A stretch of DNA of 35,045 nt from Clostridiales bacterium (GTDB lineage Bacteria > Bacillota > Clostridia > Lachnospirales > Lachnospiraceae), in NCBI GenBank assembly GCA_012518885.1, contig JAAYRG010000042.1, forward strand, positions 1-35,045. The letters run 5' to 3'. A program made the translations under genes and the position numbers. The notes below the pieces were generated by a model that was not told the DNA's origin, made no database searches, and saw nothing but the letters and a program-made list of their open reading frames with translations. This document shows, one piece after another, positions 15,370 to 25,212 of the stretch. Every line of letters begins with the position of its first letter. The stretch's first letter is position 1.

Positions 15370-17109
15370 TTATTGTGTAAGTAAAAAACTATTCTCCAAA
15401 CACAAGGCCCCATAACCTACAATTGGATTAGGGTACATAGGTTCAAAGGGAAGTTTCCTAGCTCCTGCTATAAGATAAGCCCTTACTTTTTCCCCATACA
15501 TATAGGGGTCGTTACCATTTGTGATACCCCATTCCATAAGAAGGGCAACACTACCAGTTACAAAAGGAGTCGCCATAGATGTGCCTGACCTAGTTGAATA
15601 ACCTCCCCCTGGGGCACAGGAAGTAATATTGACTCCAGGGGCAACAAGGTCTGGTTTTACATAGCCATAGCCTCTTGGATAACCCCTGCCCGAAAAAAAC
15701 GCAAGACTTCCTAACCTAGGGTCATAAGCTCCAACACTAATAGCCCTAAAGGCTGTAGATGGTATTGTTAATGTAGTTTCTTCAGTCGGCCTGGTAAATC
15801 TCGTCTCTGGACTTATTACACCGCCAGATGGAAGCCACATATCATAGTTTCCTACTGTAATATCAATAGGCGTAAGTTCTATCTGCCACAAGCCAGCCTC
15901 TACATAGTTAACCCGTGGGATAAATTCAATGAAAATTTGCTGTTGCGGGTTATAGGGAGTTGGGTCTCCGTAGTACAAGTAGATTTCTGTAGGACCAATC
16001 CGAAACTGCTGGGTTCCTAAACGACTTGGTATAGGGCCAACCCTAGTTCCGCCAGGAGACACTATTGTAATATCAAACCTGTCATAGAAATTCTTCCAGA
16101 TTTGCAAATTAAAAGAAAATTGATATTGCCCAACTGCTAGTTCTATTATCTCTATTGTATCACCTATGATTCCACCTACATGTTTTCCTGCTGTTCCTTC
16201 GTTCCCAGTACCTATAATAATACTATTCCTACCAAAACTAGAAATATCATTAATGTAACTTTCCAAGATGGAACTACCATTATGAGCACCATAGTTATTA
16301 CCAAAACTTAAATTAATAGCTATAGGCTTATTGTATCTAATTGCACTTCTAACACAAAAATCTATAGCCTCCATTAAACGAGTAGTAGTAGGAAATGAAT
16401 TACCTACTGACGAACCTAACTTTACTATAATTAGGTCACTTTCTGATGCAACTCCCCTAAAAAGGCCATTACTTGCCCTACCATTCCCTGCTGCGATTCC
16501 AGCAACATGAGTTCCATGTCCGCTCGTATCAACAGAAGGAATGAGCTCCATTCTTTCAACCTGACTAGATAGTTCTAGGGCTTCATTAATTTGATCTCTT
16601 GTATATAAACTTCCAAGACTAAATCCGTCTGGTGGGGAGCCAGGAATTGTCTGATCCCATAATTCCAGTATTCTAGTCTGTCCATTTTCTAACCTAAAGT
16701 CAGGATGACTATAATCAATTCCCGAATCAATAATAGCAACAATAACTCCTCTTCCAAATAAATTGAACTGAGGTGTTTGAAGAGGATTTATACACGATGC
16801 TAGTCTTCCTGTATTGGCTTCATAAAATAGCCTGTTAGGCTTTTCTATGTATTCAATCTGAGGATGGTCTTCTAGCCTTTCAATTAAGAATTCACTAATG
16901 GTAACTATAGCGTATCGGTTTAGCAAAAACACCACTGTCATATTTAGTTCCTGTGCTAACTGGCTTATATCTCCACTGTATTTAACAATTAATTCCCACT
17001 CCCTAGTCTCAGGGATAAAGCCAACATTTAAGTCTAGGGTCCTATCCCTAACCCCTTCTCCAACTTCAAGGGCAAGATTAAGTTCACTGTCTGTTTTTCC
17101 TATTGGCAT
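15370..17109 (-). CDS. Subtilisin-like serine peptidase (S8 family, Csp-like)
   Basis: The 579-residue protein has an intact triad: Asp in IIDSGIDYSHPDF (near 128), His in SGHGTHVAG (near 201) and Ser in SGTSMATPF (near 515). The oxyanion region is in NLSFGNNYG. Residues 1-100 look like a propeptide. A large insert of about 140 residues lies before the serine, as in clostridial CspA/B/C germination proteases, which are of similar length. There is no signal peptide, again as in Csp proteins. Whether it serves spore germination cannot be told; no sleC or other csp gene is present here. The site AAGGAG precedes TATATATG. Confidence 0.9.
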   Translation of the reverse strand: MPIGKTDSELNLALEVGEGVRDRTLDLNVGFIPETREWELIVKYSGDISQLAQELNMTVVFLLNRYAIVTISEFLIERLEDHPQIEYIEKPNRLFYEANTGRLASCINPLQTPQFNLFGRGVIVAIIDSGIDYSHPDFRLENGQTRILELWDQTIPGSPPDGFSLGSLYTRDQINEALELSSQVERMELIPSVDTSGHGTHVAGIAAGNGRASNGLFRGVASESDLIIVKLGSSVGNSFPTTTRLMEAIDFCVRSAIRYNKPIAINLSFGNNYGAHNGSSILESYINDISSFGRNSIIIGTGNEGTAGKHVGGIIGDTIEIIELAVGQYQFSFNLQIWKNFYDRFDITIVSPGGTRVGPIPSRLGTQQFRIGPTEIYLYYGDPTPYNPQQQIFIEFIPRVNYVEAGLWQIELTPIDITVGNYDMWLPSGGVISPETRFTRPTEETTLTIPSTAFRAISVGAYDPRLGSLAFFSGRGYPRGYGYVKPDLVAPGVNITSCAPGGGYSTRSGTSMATPFVTGSVALLMEWGITNGNDPYMYGEKVRAYLIAGARKLPFEPMYPNPIVGYGALCLENSFLLTQ

Positions 17110-17204
17110 ATATACTCCTTATATGACAGAAAGGAAGGCATAACCCTCCCTATCTTTTTACGTTCTTACACTATATATATGCTAACTTTTTTAATCTTAC
17201 ACTC

Positions 17205-17939
17205 TTATATACAGAAAAAGATTCCTGGAAAACACCCTGTACCGCCACCACAGCATATATTTAAGAACAGATTTGCAAGACAAAGCCTTGTACAACAGTC
17301 CGTACTAGACATGGTAGTTTGGCCATAAGGGCTACGTCTAGCCTGGTACCAAGTTCCACCAGACTCAAGCATATTAAGGAGTTCCCTATAACTTAAATTA
17401 CTAGGGTCCATTTGAACTGCCCTTTTAGCATGTTCAAGGGCAATACCATTATTACCAACACCATAGTTAGCATAGGCACTTAAATAATACCATCTTGCGT
17501 CCCTATCCTTTATTTGGTTTAAAACATTTAAGGCCTCTCTATAATGACCACTATTTATATAATTAGCTGCAGCTTGCATATACCTATCTTTATCACTAGA
17601 ATAACTCTGCTGCTGGCCTTGGCCATGTCCTTGCTGCCAGTTGCCATAGCCACCAAACCCCCATCCAAAAAAGTCATCAAAATCTCCAAATGGGCTTCCA
17701 GTTCCTTGTCCGCCTTGGCCACCATAAGCATTTCTACCCCTTGTACCACCACTTCTCTCATACATAATTTGCTCATAGGCAGCTTGTATTTCTTTAAACT
17801 TCTCCTCTGCAGCCTCCTTATTAGGATTATTTACATTTGAATCTGGGTGGTATTTACGACTTAAACGCCTATATGCTTTTTTAATTTCATCATCTGATGC
17901 ATCTCTTGAAACACCAAGTACTCTATATGGATCAGTCAT
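17205..17939 (-). CDS. J-domain protein with TPR-like region and cysteine-rich tail
   Basis: Residues 1-70 are a J domain with the essential HPD (31-33) that stimulates DnaK. A Gly/Gln/Tyr-rich linker follows (about 65-115), then helical repeats resembling tetratricopeptides (about 120-185, with [15 protein letters not shown]). The tail is short and contains seven cysteines ([22 protein letters not shown]). It lacks the DnaJ zinc domain and client domains, so it is not the housekeeping DnaJ. The gene is last of a three-gene operon, overlapping the DUF5685 gene by eight bases. Its likely role is to bring DnaK to a specific partner, possibly that DUF5685 protein (inference). Confidence 0.88.
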   Translation of the reverse strand: MTDPYRVLGVSRDASDDEIKKAYRRLSRKYHPDSNVNNPNKEAAEEKFKEIQAAYEQIMYERSGGTRGRNAYGGQGGQGTGSPFGDFDDFFGWGFGGYGNWQQGHGQGQQQSYSSDKDRYMQAAANYINSGHYREALNVLNQIKDRDARWYYLSAYANYGVGNNGIALEHAKRAVQMDPSNLSYRELLNMLESGGTWYQARRSPYGQTTMSSTDCCTRLCLANLFLNICCGGGTGCFPGIFFCI

Positions 17940-18777
17940 TTGTCTCTACCTGCTTTTCTTGTCTTTTTTTACGTACGATTTCATAACGATTCCATACTCC
18001 AGAATAAAGTATATTCCGTAGTATCTCTAGATTTGAAATTATAGGAAGCAGTTCAAATTCCTTTGAACATTCTGCCATCATAAGGGTAAGTAAGTTAAAG
18101 GTTCTTTCCTCAAAGTCTGCTTCCTTATAATTAGCTAAAAAGGGATTATAGTTACCTTTTTCAATATCTTCTTCAATGTCCTCATAAGCATCCATGATAT
18201 AGATAAATTTTCCTAAATAAAAGCCAATCTTTTCAAGGCTCTTTGTCCACATATCTTCCTTGTAAGCAAAAACTTCGGCCATAACCTTACCAAATATTCC
18301 AGCCATAATATCTATATTGTCTTCTTCTTTCTTTTCCCTACCTCTTAATTCCTTTAATAGCTTATGAATAGTATCTACCTTTTTAGGGTACTTTTCTCTA
18401 ATGTCATTAAATTTTCCTTCTAAAAGCTTAGAATAGGCTAGTTTTATGTGTTTCTTATCATCAGCCCAGTCATCCCTACATTTATAATAAGCCAAAACCA
18501 TACTCATGTCAGCAGCATAACCTGTTATCCTATTAATTCTTGCTGGCTTTTTCTCAAAGGGGTGCCCTATACATCTAAAGCCCTTTATACCAGTTTTTGG
18601 TTCATATAGTCCAGTTAAAAGAACAACTAGAAAAGTCATATCATAAGAGAGGGTACCAAGGCTAATATTACCGTACCTTCTTTTTAACTTTCTACACAGG
18701 CCGCAATAATATGTATTGTAAAGGTCGTATTCCTTTATTTTTAGCTCATCCTTATTAACAGTAATGTATCCAAACAT
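17932..18777 (-). CDS. DUF5685 family protein
   Basis: The 281-residue protein opens [30 protein letters not shown], the conserved start of DUF5685, with a CxxC pair at 25/28 and a further Cys-His near GFRCIGHPF. The rest is predicted mostly helical, with a conserved acidic stretch [20 protein letters not shown] that resembles the DxxxD metal sites of isoprenoid or other all-helical enzymes (a weak resemblance). Its function is unknown. It lies 14 bases after the zinc-ribbon gene and overlaps the J-domain gene, which argues for a joint process. Confidence 0.85.
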   Translation of the reverse strand: MFGYITVNKDELKIKEYDLYNTYYCGLCRKLKRRYGNISLGTLSYDMTFLVVLLTGLYEPKTGIKGFRCIGHPFEKKPARINRITGYAADMSMVLAYYKCRDDWADDKKHIKLAYSKLLEGKFNDIREKYPKKVDTIHKLLKELRGREKKEEDNIDIMAGIFGKVMAEVFAYKEDMWTKSLEKIGFYLGKFIYIMDAYEDIEEDIEKGNYNPFLANYKEADFEERTFNLLTLMMAECSKEFELLPIISNLEILRNILYSGVWNRYEIVRKKRQEKQVETND

Positions 18778-18791
18778 TTTTATTTACTCCT

Positions 18792-19193
18792 TTAGCTTTT
18801 TCGAATGAACTTAGTTCGACACTTTGGGCAGGTTATTTCTATTTTACCCTTTCCTTTTGGTACCCTAATCTTTTGTTTACAGGATGGACATTTAAAAATA
18901 CGATGAGTCTTTCTTTCTGCAAACCTTCTTTTATATACATTTAATGAACGTTTTATTATACTTGCATAATGGAGATACTTTTGATTTTCTTGATAGCGTT
19001 TACTAATATTCTTTGAGAACATACGAAAATAAGCATATATAACCATTAATAATCCTAGGGAATTTAATAGGAGTCCTCCAAAAAAATTTGAAATAATCAT
19101 CAAAATGATACCACCATAAGTTAAAAATTTCGAAAACTGGTCAACACCGTATCTTCCTTGCATAAACTGATAAAATCTGTCTCTTAACCTCAT
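18792..19193 (-). CDS. Small membrane protein with C-terminal zinc ribbon
   Basis: In 133 residues it has two closely spaced hydrophobic segments (about 24-57), a basic stretch, and a zinc ribbon of two CPxC knuckles, CPSC (102-105) and CPKC (122-125). The ribbon should face the cytosol. It is the first gene of the operon with DUF5685 and the J-domain protein. The site AGGAG precedes ATGTAATTTATG. Function unknown; it may anchor the operon's products at the membrane. Confidence 0.8.
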   Translation of the reverse strand: MRLRDRFYQFMQGRYGVDQFSKFLTYGGIILMIISNFFGGLLLNSLGLLMVIYAYFRMFSKNISKRYQENQKYLHYASIIKRSLNVYKRRFAERKTHRIFKCPSCKQKIRVPKGKGKIEITCPKCRTKFIRKS

Positions 19194-19257
19194 AAATTAC
19201 ATCTCCTAACATCTTTTAGTTACTTTAAGTCTATATATAAAGTAATTAATGATTATA

Positions 19258-19286
19258 ATCGTACAAGTTATAAGGATTTAAGTCAA
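19258..19286 (-). promoter_or_regulatory. Promoter of the zinc-ribbon/DUF5685/J-domain operon
   Basis: TTGACT (19281-19286), 17 bases, TACGAT (19258-19263) on the minus strand, 65 bases ahead of the first start codon. Confidence 0.5.
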
Positions 19287-19387
19287 TAGATTAACAAATG
19301 AACAAATTATAAATTTTATAAAGAAAAATATTTATTTTCGATATGGCACCTAGGTAAATTTGTTTTTACCAAAACATTGCATTTATT

Positions 19388-19416
19388 TTGATTAAATTTT
19401 ATAATCTATTTATAAT
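19388..19416 (+). promoter_or_regulatory. Promoter of the DUF819 gene
   Basis: TTGATT (19388-19393), 17 bases, TATAAT (19411-19416). The 275-base divergent gap (19194-19468) contains this and the opposing promoter and nothing else I can name. Confidence 0.7.
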
Positions 19417-19468
19417 AATTTTATTTTTATTTCAAAATTAACTATTACACAAAAAGGAGCTTGCATTC

Positions 19469-20611
19469 ATGATTTCAAACTTATTTATTATTATAGCAAT
19501 ACTACTTGTGCCACGCCTTATGGTATTACTATCAGCAAGATATAAGGTATTTGATTTGCTAGGCCCTGTCTTTTTATGTTATTTGCTCGGATTTTTATTT
19601 AGTTTTATTATTAAGGACACATCTATAGCAATGTCTATTTCAGAAATTCTTGTCCCTATTTCTATACCGCTAATTCTATTTAGTGCAGACTTAAAGTCAT
19701 ACAAAAAACTTGCTAAGCCAGTAACAAAGTCCTTTTTATTTCTAATTATATGTGTGCTTATTATATCTTCTTTAGGCTTTCTTATATTCAGGGCTTATGT
19801 ACCAGAAGCCAATAAGTTTAGTGGAATGATGGCTGGCCTATATACAGGTGGTACCCCTAATCTTATAGCAATAGCTATGGCCCTAGGCGTAGATGAAACA
19901 CAAATTGTAATTGCTAATACTGCTGACTTAATAGTAGGTGGAGTTTATTTCTTTTTACTCTTGTCAGTCGTACCACGAATTGCCCATAAATTCTTACCTA
20001 AAAATAATTACATAGATCCTTTGGATAGGTCCCTTCTTAAGGAACTTGAAAGCGAATTCTTACCAGGTAAGAGTTTCTTTTCCATAAAAGGAATCTTACA
20101 AAGAATGCCCTTACTTCTACTTTCCATTCTTTGTACTGGAGTATCAGTTTTATTCTCTTTACTACTAACAGACTCATTAGACGTTCTTATAATAATTCTA
20201 ATGGTTACTATTTTTGGTATTGGTTTTTCTTTTAATAAAAAGATTAGAGCAGTACCTAATTCATTTAATACTGGTCAGTATTTAATTTATATGTTTTCGT
20301 TTGCTATTGGCTTATCTTTTTCACTAGAACATGTTAACCTGCAAATACTGCCCTTATTGTCTTTTTTTGCCTTTGTTCAATATACTTCATTAATTTTGCA
20401 TTTTATCCTATGTAAGATTGCTAACATTGATGGTAACATATCAGTTATTACATCAACTGTAGGTATTTATGGCCCTGCCTTTGTAATTCCTGTTGCAAAT
20501 GCCCTAAAAGATAAGAATGTAATCCTTCCAGGAATTATATGCGGTATAGTAGGTTATGCAATAGGCAATTTCTTAGGCATAGGCCTAGCTCTCTTTTTAG
20601 GACTGTTATAA
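19469..20611 (+). CDS. DUF819 family membrane protein
   Basis: This 380-residue protein is almost entirely hydrophobic, with roughly ten membrane helices. It carries the family's glycine-rich motif GLYTGGTPNLIAIAMALGV and IANTADLIVGGVYFFLL, which place it in DUF819 (YjcL-like). This family resembles transporters of the CPA/BASS type; its substrate is not known. A cytosolic loop occurs around residues 170-205. AGGAG nine bases ahead supports the ATG. The downstream GNAT-like gene follows after 33 bases and is likely in the same operon. Confidence 0.85.
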   Translation: MISNLFIIIAILLVPRLMVLLSARYKVFDLLGPVFLCYLLGFLFSFIIKDTSIAMSISEILVPISIPLILFSADLKSYKKLAKPVTKSFLFLIICVLIISSLGFLIFRAYVPEANKFSGMMAGLYTGGTPNLIAIAMALGVDETQIVIANTADLIVGGVYFFLLLSVVPRIAHKFLPKNNYIDPLDRSLLKELESEFLPGKSFFSIKGILQRMPLLLLSILCTGVSVLFSLLLTDSLDVLIIILMVTIFGIGFSFNKKIRAVPNSFNTGQYLIYMFSFAIGLSFSLEHVNLQILPLLSFFAFVQYTSLILHFILCKIANIDGNISVITSTVGIYGPAFVIPVANALKDKNVILPGIICGIVGYAIGNFLGIGLALFLGLL

Positions 20612-20644
20612 AATACATTATCAAATATTAGAAAGAGGTCTTTT

Positions 20645-21775
20645 ATGAAGTTAATTCAAGTTAATCCCCAAGATAAGCAAATACTTAAAGAATTTATTAG
20701 GCTTCCATATGAAATATACAAAAAGAGTCCATATTGGGTCCCTCCTCTAGAAAGGACTTTATCCCAAACTATCTCAAAGGGTACTTCAATGCAACTAAGT
20801 AGTGGTCCATACACCTTATTGATGGTCGAAGAAAAGGGTAAATATATGGGTAGAATTTTAGTTGGCGTTAATAGGGAGAAGAACTTGCAAAAGAATCAGA
20901 ATGAGGGCTATTTTTCACTATTTGAATGTGTAAACAATATCGAAATAGCAAGGCTACTTTTTGAAGGTGCCTTTAACTGGCTTGATAAGTATAAGGTTGA
21001 TATGGTCACAGGCCCAGTATCTCCTACTAATGGAGATGACTTTCGTGGCATATTACTAACAGGTTTTGATGAAATGCCTACTGTTAATACAACATATACC
21101 ATGGATTACTATAAGGACTTGTTTGACCAACTAGGTTTCGAAAAATACTTAGATTTCTATGCTTTTAAGATGAATTTCACTGAAGTAGAAACCACTCTTA
21201 GTAGAATTAAGAAACTAGTAGAATACGGAAAGAAGAAAACTAACCTATCAATAGACCCCCTAAATATGAAACATTTAGATATGGATGTAAGAGATGCTTA
21301 TGAGATATTTATAGGGGCCCAGCAAACCTTTTGGGACCACCTAGAAGTTCCAACCTATGATAAATTCTACGATGAGTTTATAAGCATTAAACCCTTACTT
21401 GACCCTAATTTAATACATATTGCTAGAATAAATGGTGTGCCTGCCGGTTTTATAGCTGGCCTACCAGATTATAATCAGGTTTTATACCATTTGAAGGGTA
21501 AATTAAATCCTAGGTCCCTTATTAAATTTTTGTATTATAAGAAAAAGATTACAAGAGCAAGGATGTTTATGCAGTTTGTCATCCCCAAACATCAAAAGTC
21601 TGTTGTAACACCAGGCCTATATGCCTCCTTCTATGAAGGCTTTAAAAGTGGTGGCTATAAGGATATTGAAGCATCTACTATTGCAGAATTTAATATAGAC
21701 TCTCTTAACTCTGCTAAAGGAGTCGGTTTTGAGACATCAAGAATTTACCGAATATATCAGAAAAAACTAGTGTAA
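20645..21775 (+). CDS. GNAT-like protein of unknown function (YghO-like)
   Basis: The 376-residue protein begins IQVNPQDKQILKEFIRLPYEIYKKSPYWVPPL, which is typical of a broad family of GNAT-fold proteins related to E. coli YghO. MGRILVGVNREKN fits the central strand, GPVSPTNGDDFRGILLTGFDEMP is a conserved family segment, and the C-terminal half holds a second acyltransferase-like fold ending in EASTIAEFNIDSLNSAKGVGFE. The substrate and even the enzymatic nature are unknown. GAAAGAGG precedes the ATG. It is followed by a strong terminator. Confidence 0.75.
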   Translation: MKLIQVNPQDKQILKEFIRLPYEIYKKSPYWVPPLERTLSQTISKGTSMQLSSGPYTLLMVEEKGKYMGRILVGVNREKNLQKNQNEGYFSLFECVNNIEIARLLFEGAFNWLDKYKVDMVTGPVSPTNGDDFRGILLTGFDEMPTVNTTYTMDYYKDLFDQLGFEKYLDFYAFKMNFTEVETTLSRIKKLVEYGKKKTNLSIDPLNMKHLDMDVRDAYEIFIGAQQTFWDHLEVPTYDKFYDEFISIKPLLDPNLIHIARINGVPAGFIAGLPDYNQVLYHLKGKLNPRSLIKFLYYKKKITRARMFMQFVIPKHQKSVVTPGLYASFYEGFKSGGYKDIEASTIAEFNIDSLNSAKGVGFETSRIYRIYQKKLV

Positions 21776-21848
21776 CTAAATTTAGTAAGACCATAAATAA
21801 GAGCTGGTTAAATTAGCTTTGTAGCTTTTAATATCTTTCTATTAATCA

Positions 21849-21906
21849 AAAAAGTGTATGTCACCCAAGGCAATAATCACCTTTGGTGGCATACACTTTA
21901 ATTTTA
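21849..21906. terminator. Bidirectional terminator between convergent operons
   Basis: AAAGTGTATG-TCACC-CAAGG and CCTTTGGTGG-CATACACTTT form a long stem with T-rich flanks on both strands. It ends the DUF819/GNAT operon and the five-gene envelope operon. Confidence 0.88.
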
Positions 21907-21916
21907 CTAAAAACTT

Positions 21917-22399
21917 CTAGTCCTGGCTTGAATCTTTAGTTTCTGAACCTGTATCTATAGTAATATAGGTACGTCCATTACTTTCTTCTTTCCCATTATC
22001 CTTGTAAATCTTGTACTTATTAGCCGCATCATCTGAATTACCATCATCATATGATTCGTATTCTACATCAGAATCGTTATACCATGTGTCATGGTCATCT
22101 TCTTTTGTATATTTTCTTGTCTTTTGCTTTATTACTTCACTTATATCTTCAAAGACTTCTTTGCTTGATTCTACGAAGTCATCCACAACCTCCACTGAGT
22201 CTTCTGCAATTTTACTAGTAGCCTTTTTAATCTTTTGTCCTAACTCCTTGCCGCTAGCAACGACTTTCTCTTTTTCCTCAGGCTTGTCATCTATTTTTTC
22301 TGCTATTGTCCCAACAAGGTCAGCCCCAAGTTCAACTCCAACCTTAGCAATAGTACCACCGACCTTTATTGTCTTCTTAACTATATCACTAACTTTCAA
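21917..22399 (-). CDS. Small acidic hypothetical protein
   Basis: I do not recognise it. The ORF track begins at an ATG at 22417 with no ribosome site, whereas a TTG at 22399 has AGAGG eight bases ahead; I prefer the TTG, giving 160 residues. The first 40 residues are glycine-rich and moderately hydrophobic (KVGGTIAKVGVELGADLVGTIAEKI), perhaps an amphipathic membrane-binding helix. The next 60 are charged and helical (SKIAEDSVEVVDDFVESSKEVFEDISEVI), likely a coiled coil. The rest is acidic and disordered. It lies 78 bases after yfhO as the last gene of that operon. Confidence 0.6.
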   Translation of the reverse strand: MKVSDIVKKTIKVGGTIAKVGVELGADLVGTIAEKIDDKPEEKEKVVASGKELGQKIKKATSKIAEDSVEVVDDFVESSKEVFEDISEVIKQKTRKYTKEDDHDTWYNDSDVEYESYDDGNSDDAANKYKIYKDNGKEESNGRTYITIDTGSETKDSSQD

Positions 22400-22477
22400 A
22401 CCTAACACCTCTTTCATGTATTATTGTATTCTTATATAGTTACTTCAGTATTAATAGTATAATTTATATTTTAAATA

Positions 22478-25147
22478 TTATCTACCAGTTTTCTTTCTTT
22501 CACTTAATACTATAATAATAAAGCAAGCAAGGCTAAATGCTGAAACTCCTATCCCAACTCTTAAGCCTTGGGGTGTATACGATAAGTCTATAGTATGGTC
22601 CCCAGCAGTTAATGGTATAGCAATTAAGGCTTCTTTAAAGGCTACTGGCTCTACCTTTTTGCCATCAACCATAACGGTCCATCCTTTGTCAAAAGGAATA
22701 GAGGTATACATTAGGCCATCTTCATTAGTAGTTATACTTCCCCTTATATATGAATCCTCTAAAATCTCAATGTCAAATGTATGACTATTTAATGTATGGT
22801 ATAGTTCTACAAAAACATCCTCATTAAAGTTATAGGCGTAAAGGTTTAAATCCTGTGAACTTTCAGGTGAAGAAATATGAATATAATTACCTAGTTCTAG
22901 TTTTCCTAAATTGAGAATATGTTCTCTCTTATAGTCATCATACGTCCTAGTCTCTAATTCAATCCCATTTACATCAGTAATCTGGAAGCTAAGGCTTTCA
23001 ACATCACTAGTTTTCACAAATATATAAATATCCTTGTAATCTTCCGCCTTAAGAGTTACAGAAGTTCCATTATTAATTACAGGTACTTCTGTGAATATAT
23101 CTTCTCCTACTAGGTTACTAGCAAAATCATTTTGCACCCTAAAGGGATTAGATGAGAAAGTATCCCACCTTGAATCAAAGTCCATTGGCAACATGAAACC
23201 AAGGGGTAGGGTATAGTTATTTCTATAGAGTTCTTCTCCTTCAGATACATGAATAAGGGATGTAAGCCTTGAATCTGTAAAAGGTGAATCGGTCCCTTCC
23301 TTGCCTAACATGTATTTAACCGAAAACAAGGATGCCGTTAAAGGAGTTTGTCCATAGAAGGAAGAAGCATTCATTGAATTCTCAAATCCAAGGATATCGA
23401 GGTAATCATTAAGCTTTTCACTTGATGTAGATGAGAATATTGACGCCCCCTTATAACCATGCCAAGCGGCATCATTTTTGGTTCTTCTTTTATATTTTTC
23501 TATTCTATAAAAGGAATCATCATCTTCTTCTACTATTTCAAGTAGATTACCTATATTCTCGTTATCATCAAGATAGTAGGTTCTTGATGTAACACTAAGT
23601 CCAGTAGTTCCAAAGTTAATAAGAACCTCTGCAGTTGCAATAATTATAAACAAAATAGCTACAATAGTTTTCTTAAATACTACATAATCGTATTCTTGGG
23701 TATAATATATAATTTTATTTTTCAACTCAATGACTGCTACTTCTTCTAACCCATTAGTTTCTTCTATTAAAGCTCTATTTTTTAATCTTAGAAGATTATC
23801 TTCTTCCTCTTGTATTCCCCTGTATACTTGTAAAAACACCAAATATATAGCTAAAAACAAGATACTAATATAGACAACCTCATATTCAAATGTTATCCCG
23901 ACCAAAAAGTGTTCATAGGATAAAAATAGTAAAAGAACACAAGCAAAAACCCCATATATTTGCTTTTTCTTAAAGTCTTTTAGATTTATTAAGGCTTCAT
24001 AAGCCATCGTTAAAAGTAAAAAAATGAATATAAAAGACTGACGAGCTGGTAGGCTGTTAGGAAAATGAAAGCCATGCCAAATATAATTAAGGATATTAAA
24101 ATTGAAACTTATCAGGAAAAATACAGCTAATAAGGTCTTTCCTACCTTTTCTTTGGTATTCTTACTTGGTCTTATCATATATAGGGGTAAAAGAATATAA
24201 ATAAGGATTGTACTATATATGTTAGGATCATTTGCTGTTGTCTCAGATACTTCAACATTCATTAGGCCCCTTGATAAAATCTCATATATTGAAAAGTACT
24301 TGTTTATGGTATCTGGGAAGTTAATATCACCTGAGGCAGATGCCTTTAGGGCGAAATACTCAGGTATAATCAAAAATGCCGCAAACATTCCTGCAAGTAA
24401 AGAAAATCCTGCGAATCTGATTAGTCTAGACTTAAAGTAGGTTAAGTCCTTTTCACAATTATTAGTAAATAACAATACTAAAAAGTAAAAAACAAGATAT
24501 ATGCAAATCATATATGCTATATAATAATTAGATACAATTGCTATTCCAAGGGCTATACAATATAAGTAGCCCTTCCCTTCCTTTACTAATCTTTCTAGTC
24601 CTAGGACTATTAAAGGAAGTAGCATAACACAGTCTAACCACATTATATTCCAAGCAAATGCTGCAATATATGACGAAAGGGCATAGAAGAAGGATATGGC
24701 TATAACAGCCAAATCACTCCTTTTATACCTCTGCCTCAAGTAATAAGTACAGGTTAGACTTGATAGGGCAAGCTTAAAAATTATTATTATGTTCATAACT
24801 TCTATTAGGTGATTCCTATTTATTAAAACTAGAAACCAGTTAATAGGGCTAGCAAGGTAATAGGCATATAAACCAATAAAATTAGTCCCAAGTCCTATAT
24901 TCCATGAATAAGTAAGACTTCCCCCACTAGTAAGTTTATTATATAGCTCAGAGAAGAAGGGGGCATATTGGTGATACATATCTCTTGCTAGATACATCCT
25001 GTCACCAAAAGGATGGACTCCCTTTATAATATAAAGACATAGCAATATAAATATTGGTAAAAAGAAAGACCATAGATAAATATACCTTTTTCTTGAAATA
25101 AACTCTTTCTTAAAATCCCTTATGAATTCGAATATTTTACTCACCAT
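22478..25147 (-). CDS. YfhO family membrane glycosyltransferase
   Basis: The 889-residue protein matches YfhO in plan. There are 12 or more membrane helices in the first 510 residues, with an early external loop GDRMYLARDMYHQYAPFF that carries the acidic residue of GT-C enzymes. A large external domain follows (about 530-860), and one closing helix precedes the basic end RKKTGR. In Bacillus, YfhO transfers GlcNAc from undecaprenyl phosphate to lipoteichoic acid, with CsbB making the carrier sugar. The gene upstream is a CsbB-like GT2, matching that pair. A cytosolic insert (about 430-490) is charged. GAGGTT precedes the ATG. Confidence 0.9.
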   Translation of the reverse strand: MVSKIFEFIRDFKKEFISRKRYIYLWSFFLPIFILLCLYIIKGVHPFGDRMYLARDMYHQYAPFFSELYNKLTSGGSLTYSWNIGLGTNFIGLYAYYLASPINWFLVLINRNHLIEVMNIIIIFKLALSSLTCTYYLRQRYKRSDLAVIAISFFYALSSYIAAFAWNIMWLDCVMLLPLIVLGLERLVKEGKGYLYCIALGIAIVSNYYIAYMICIYLVFYFLVLLFTNNCEKDLTYFKSRLIRFAGFSLLAGMFAAFLIIPEYFALKASASGDINFPDTINKYFSIYEILSRGLMNVEVSETTANDPNIYSTILIYILLPLYMIRPSKNTKEKVGKTLLAVFFLISFNFNILNYIWHGFHFPNSLPARQSFIFIFLLLTMAYEALINLKDFKKKQIYGVFACVLLLFLSYEHFLVGITFEYEVVYISILFLAIYLVFLQVYRGIQEEEDNLLRLKNRALIEETNGLEEVAVIELKNKIIYYTQEYDYVVFKKTIVAILFIIIATAEVLINFGTTGLSVTSRTYYLDDNENIGNLLEIVEEDDDSFYRIEKYKRRTKNDAAWHGYKGASIFSSTSSEKLNDYLDILGFENSMNASSFYGQTPLTASLFSVKYMLGKEGTDSPFTDSRLTSLIHVSEGEELYRNNYTLPLGFMLPMDFDSRWDTFSSNPFRVQNDFASNLVGEDIFTEVPVINNGTSVTLKAEDYKDIYIFVKTSDVESLSFQITDVNGIELETRTYDDYKREHILNLGKLELGNYIHISSPESSQDLNLYAYNFNEDVFVELYHTLNSHTFDIEILEDSYIRGSITTNEDGLMYTSIPFDKGWTVMVDGKKVEPVAFKEALIAIPLTAGDHTIDLSYTPQGLRVGIGVSAFSLACFIIIVLSERKKTGR

Positions 25148-25212
25148 TGTAAATACAACCTCGTTTTATTTTTATACTCCTACCATTCCATAAATATACT
25201 CTAATTATAATT

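Noticed and set aside
22011-22439. 142-codon plus-strand ORF opposite the acidic tail gene
   Set aside because: Its serine/phenylalanine-rich composition is what the complement of an acidic coiled-coil gene gives, and it lacks a start site.
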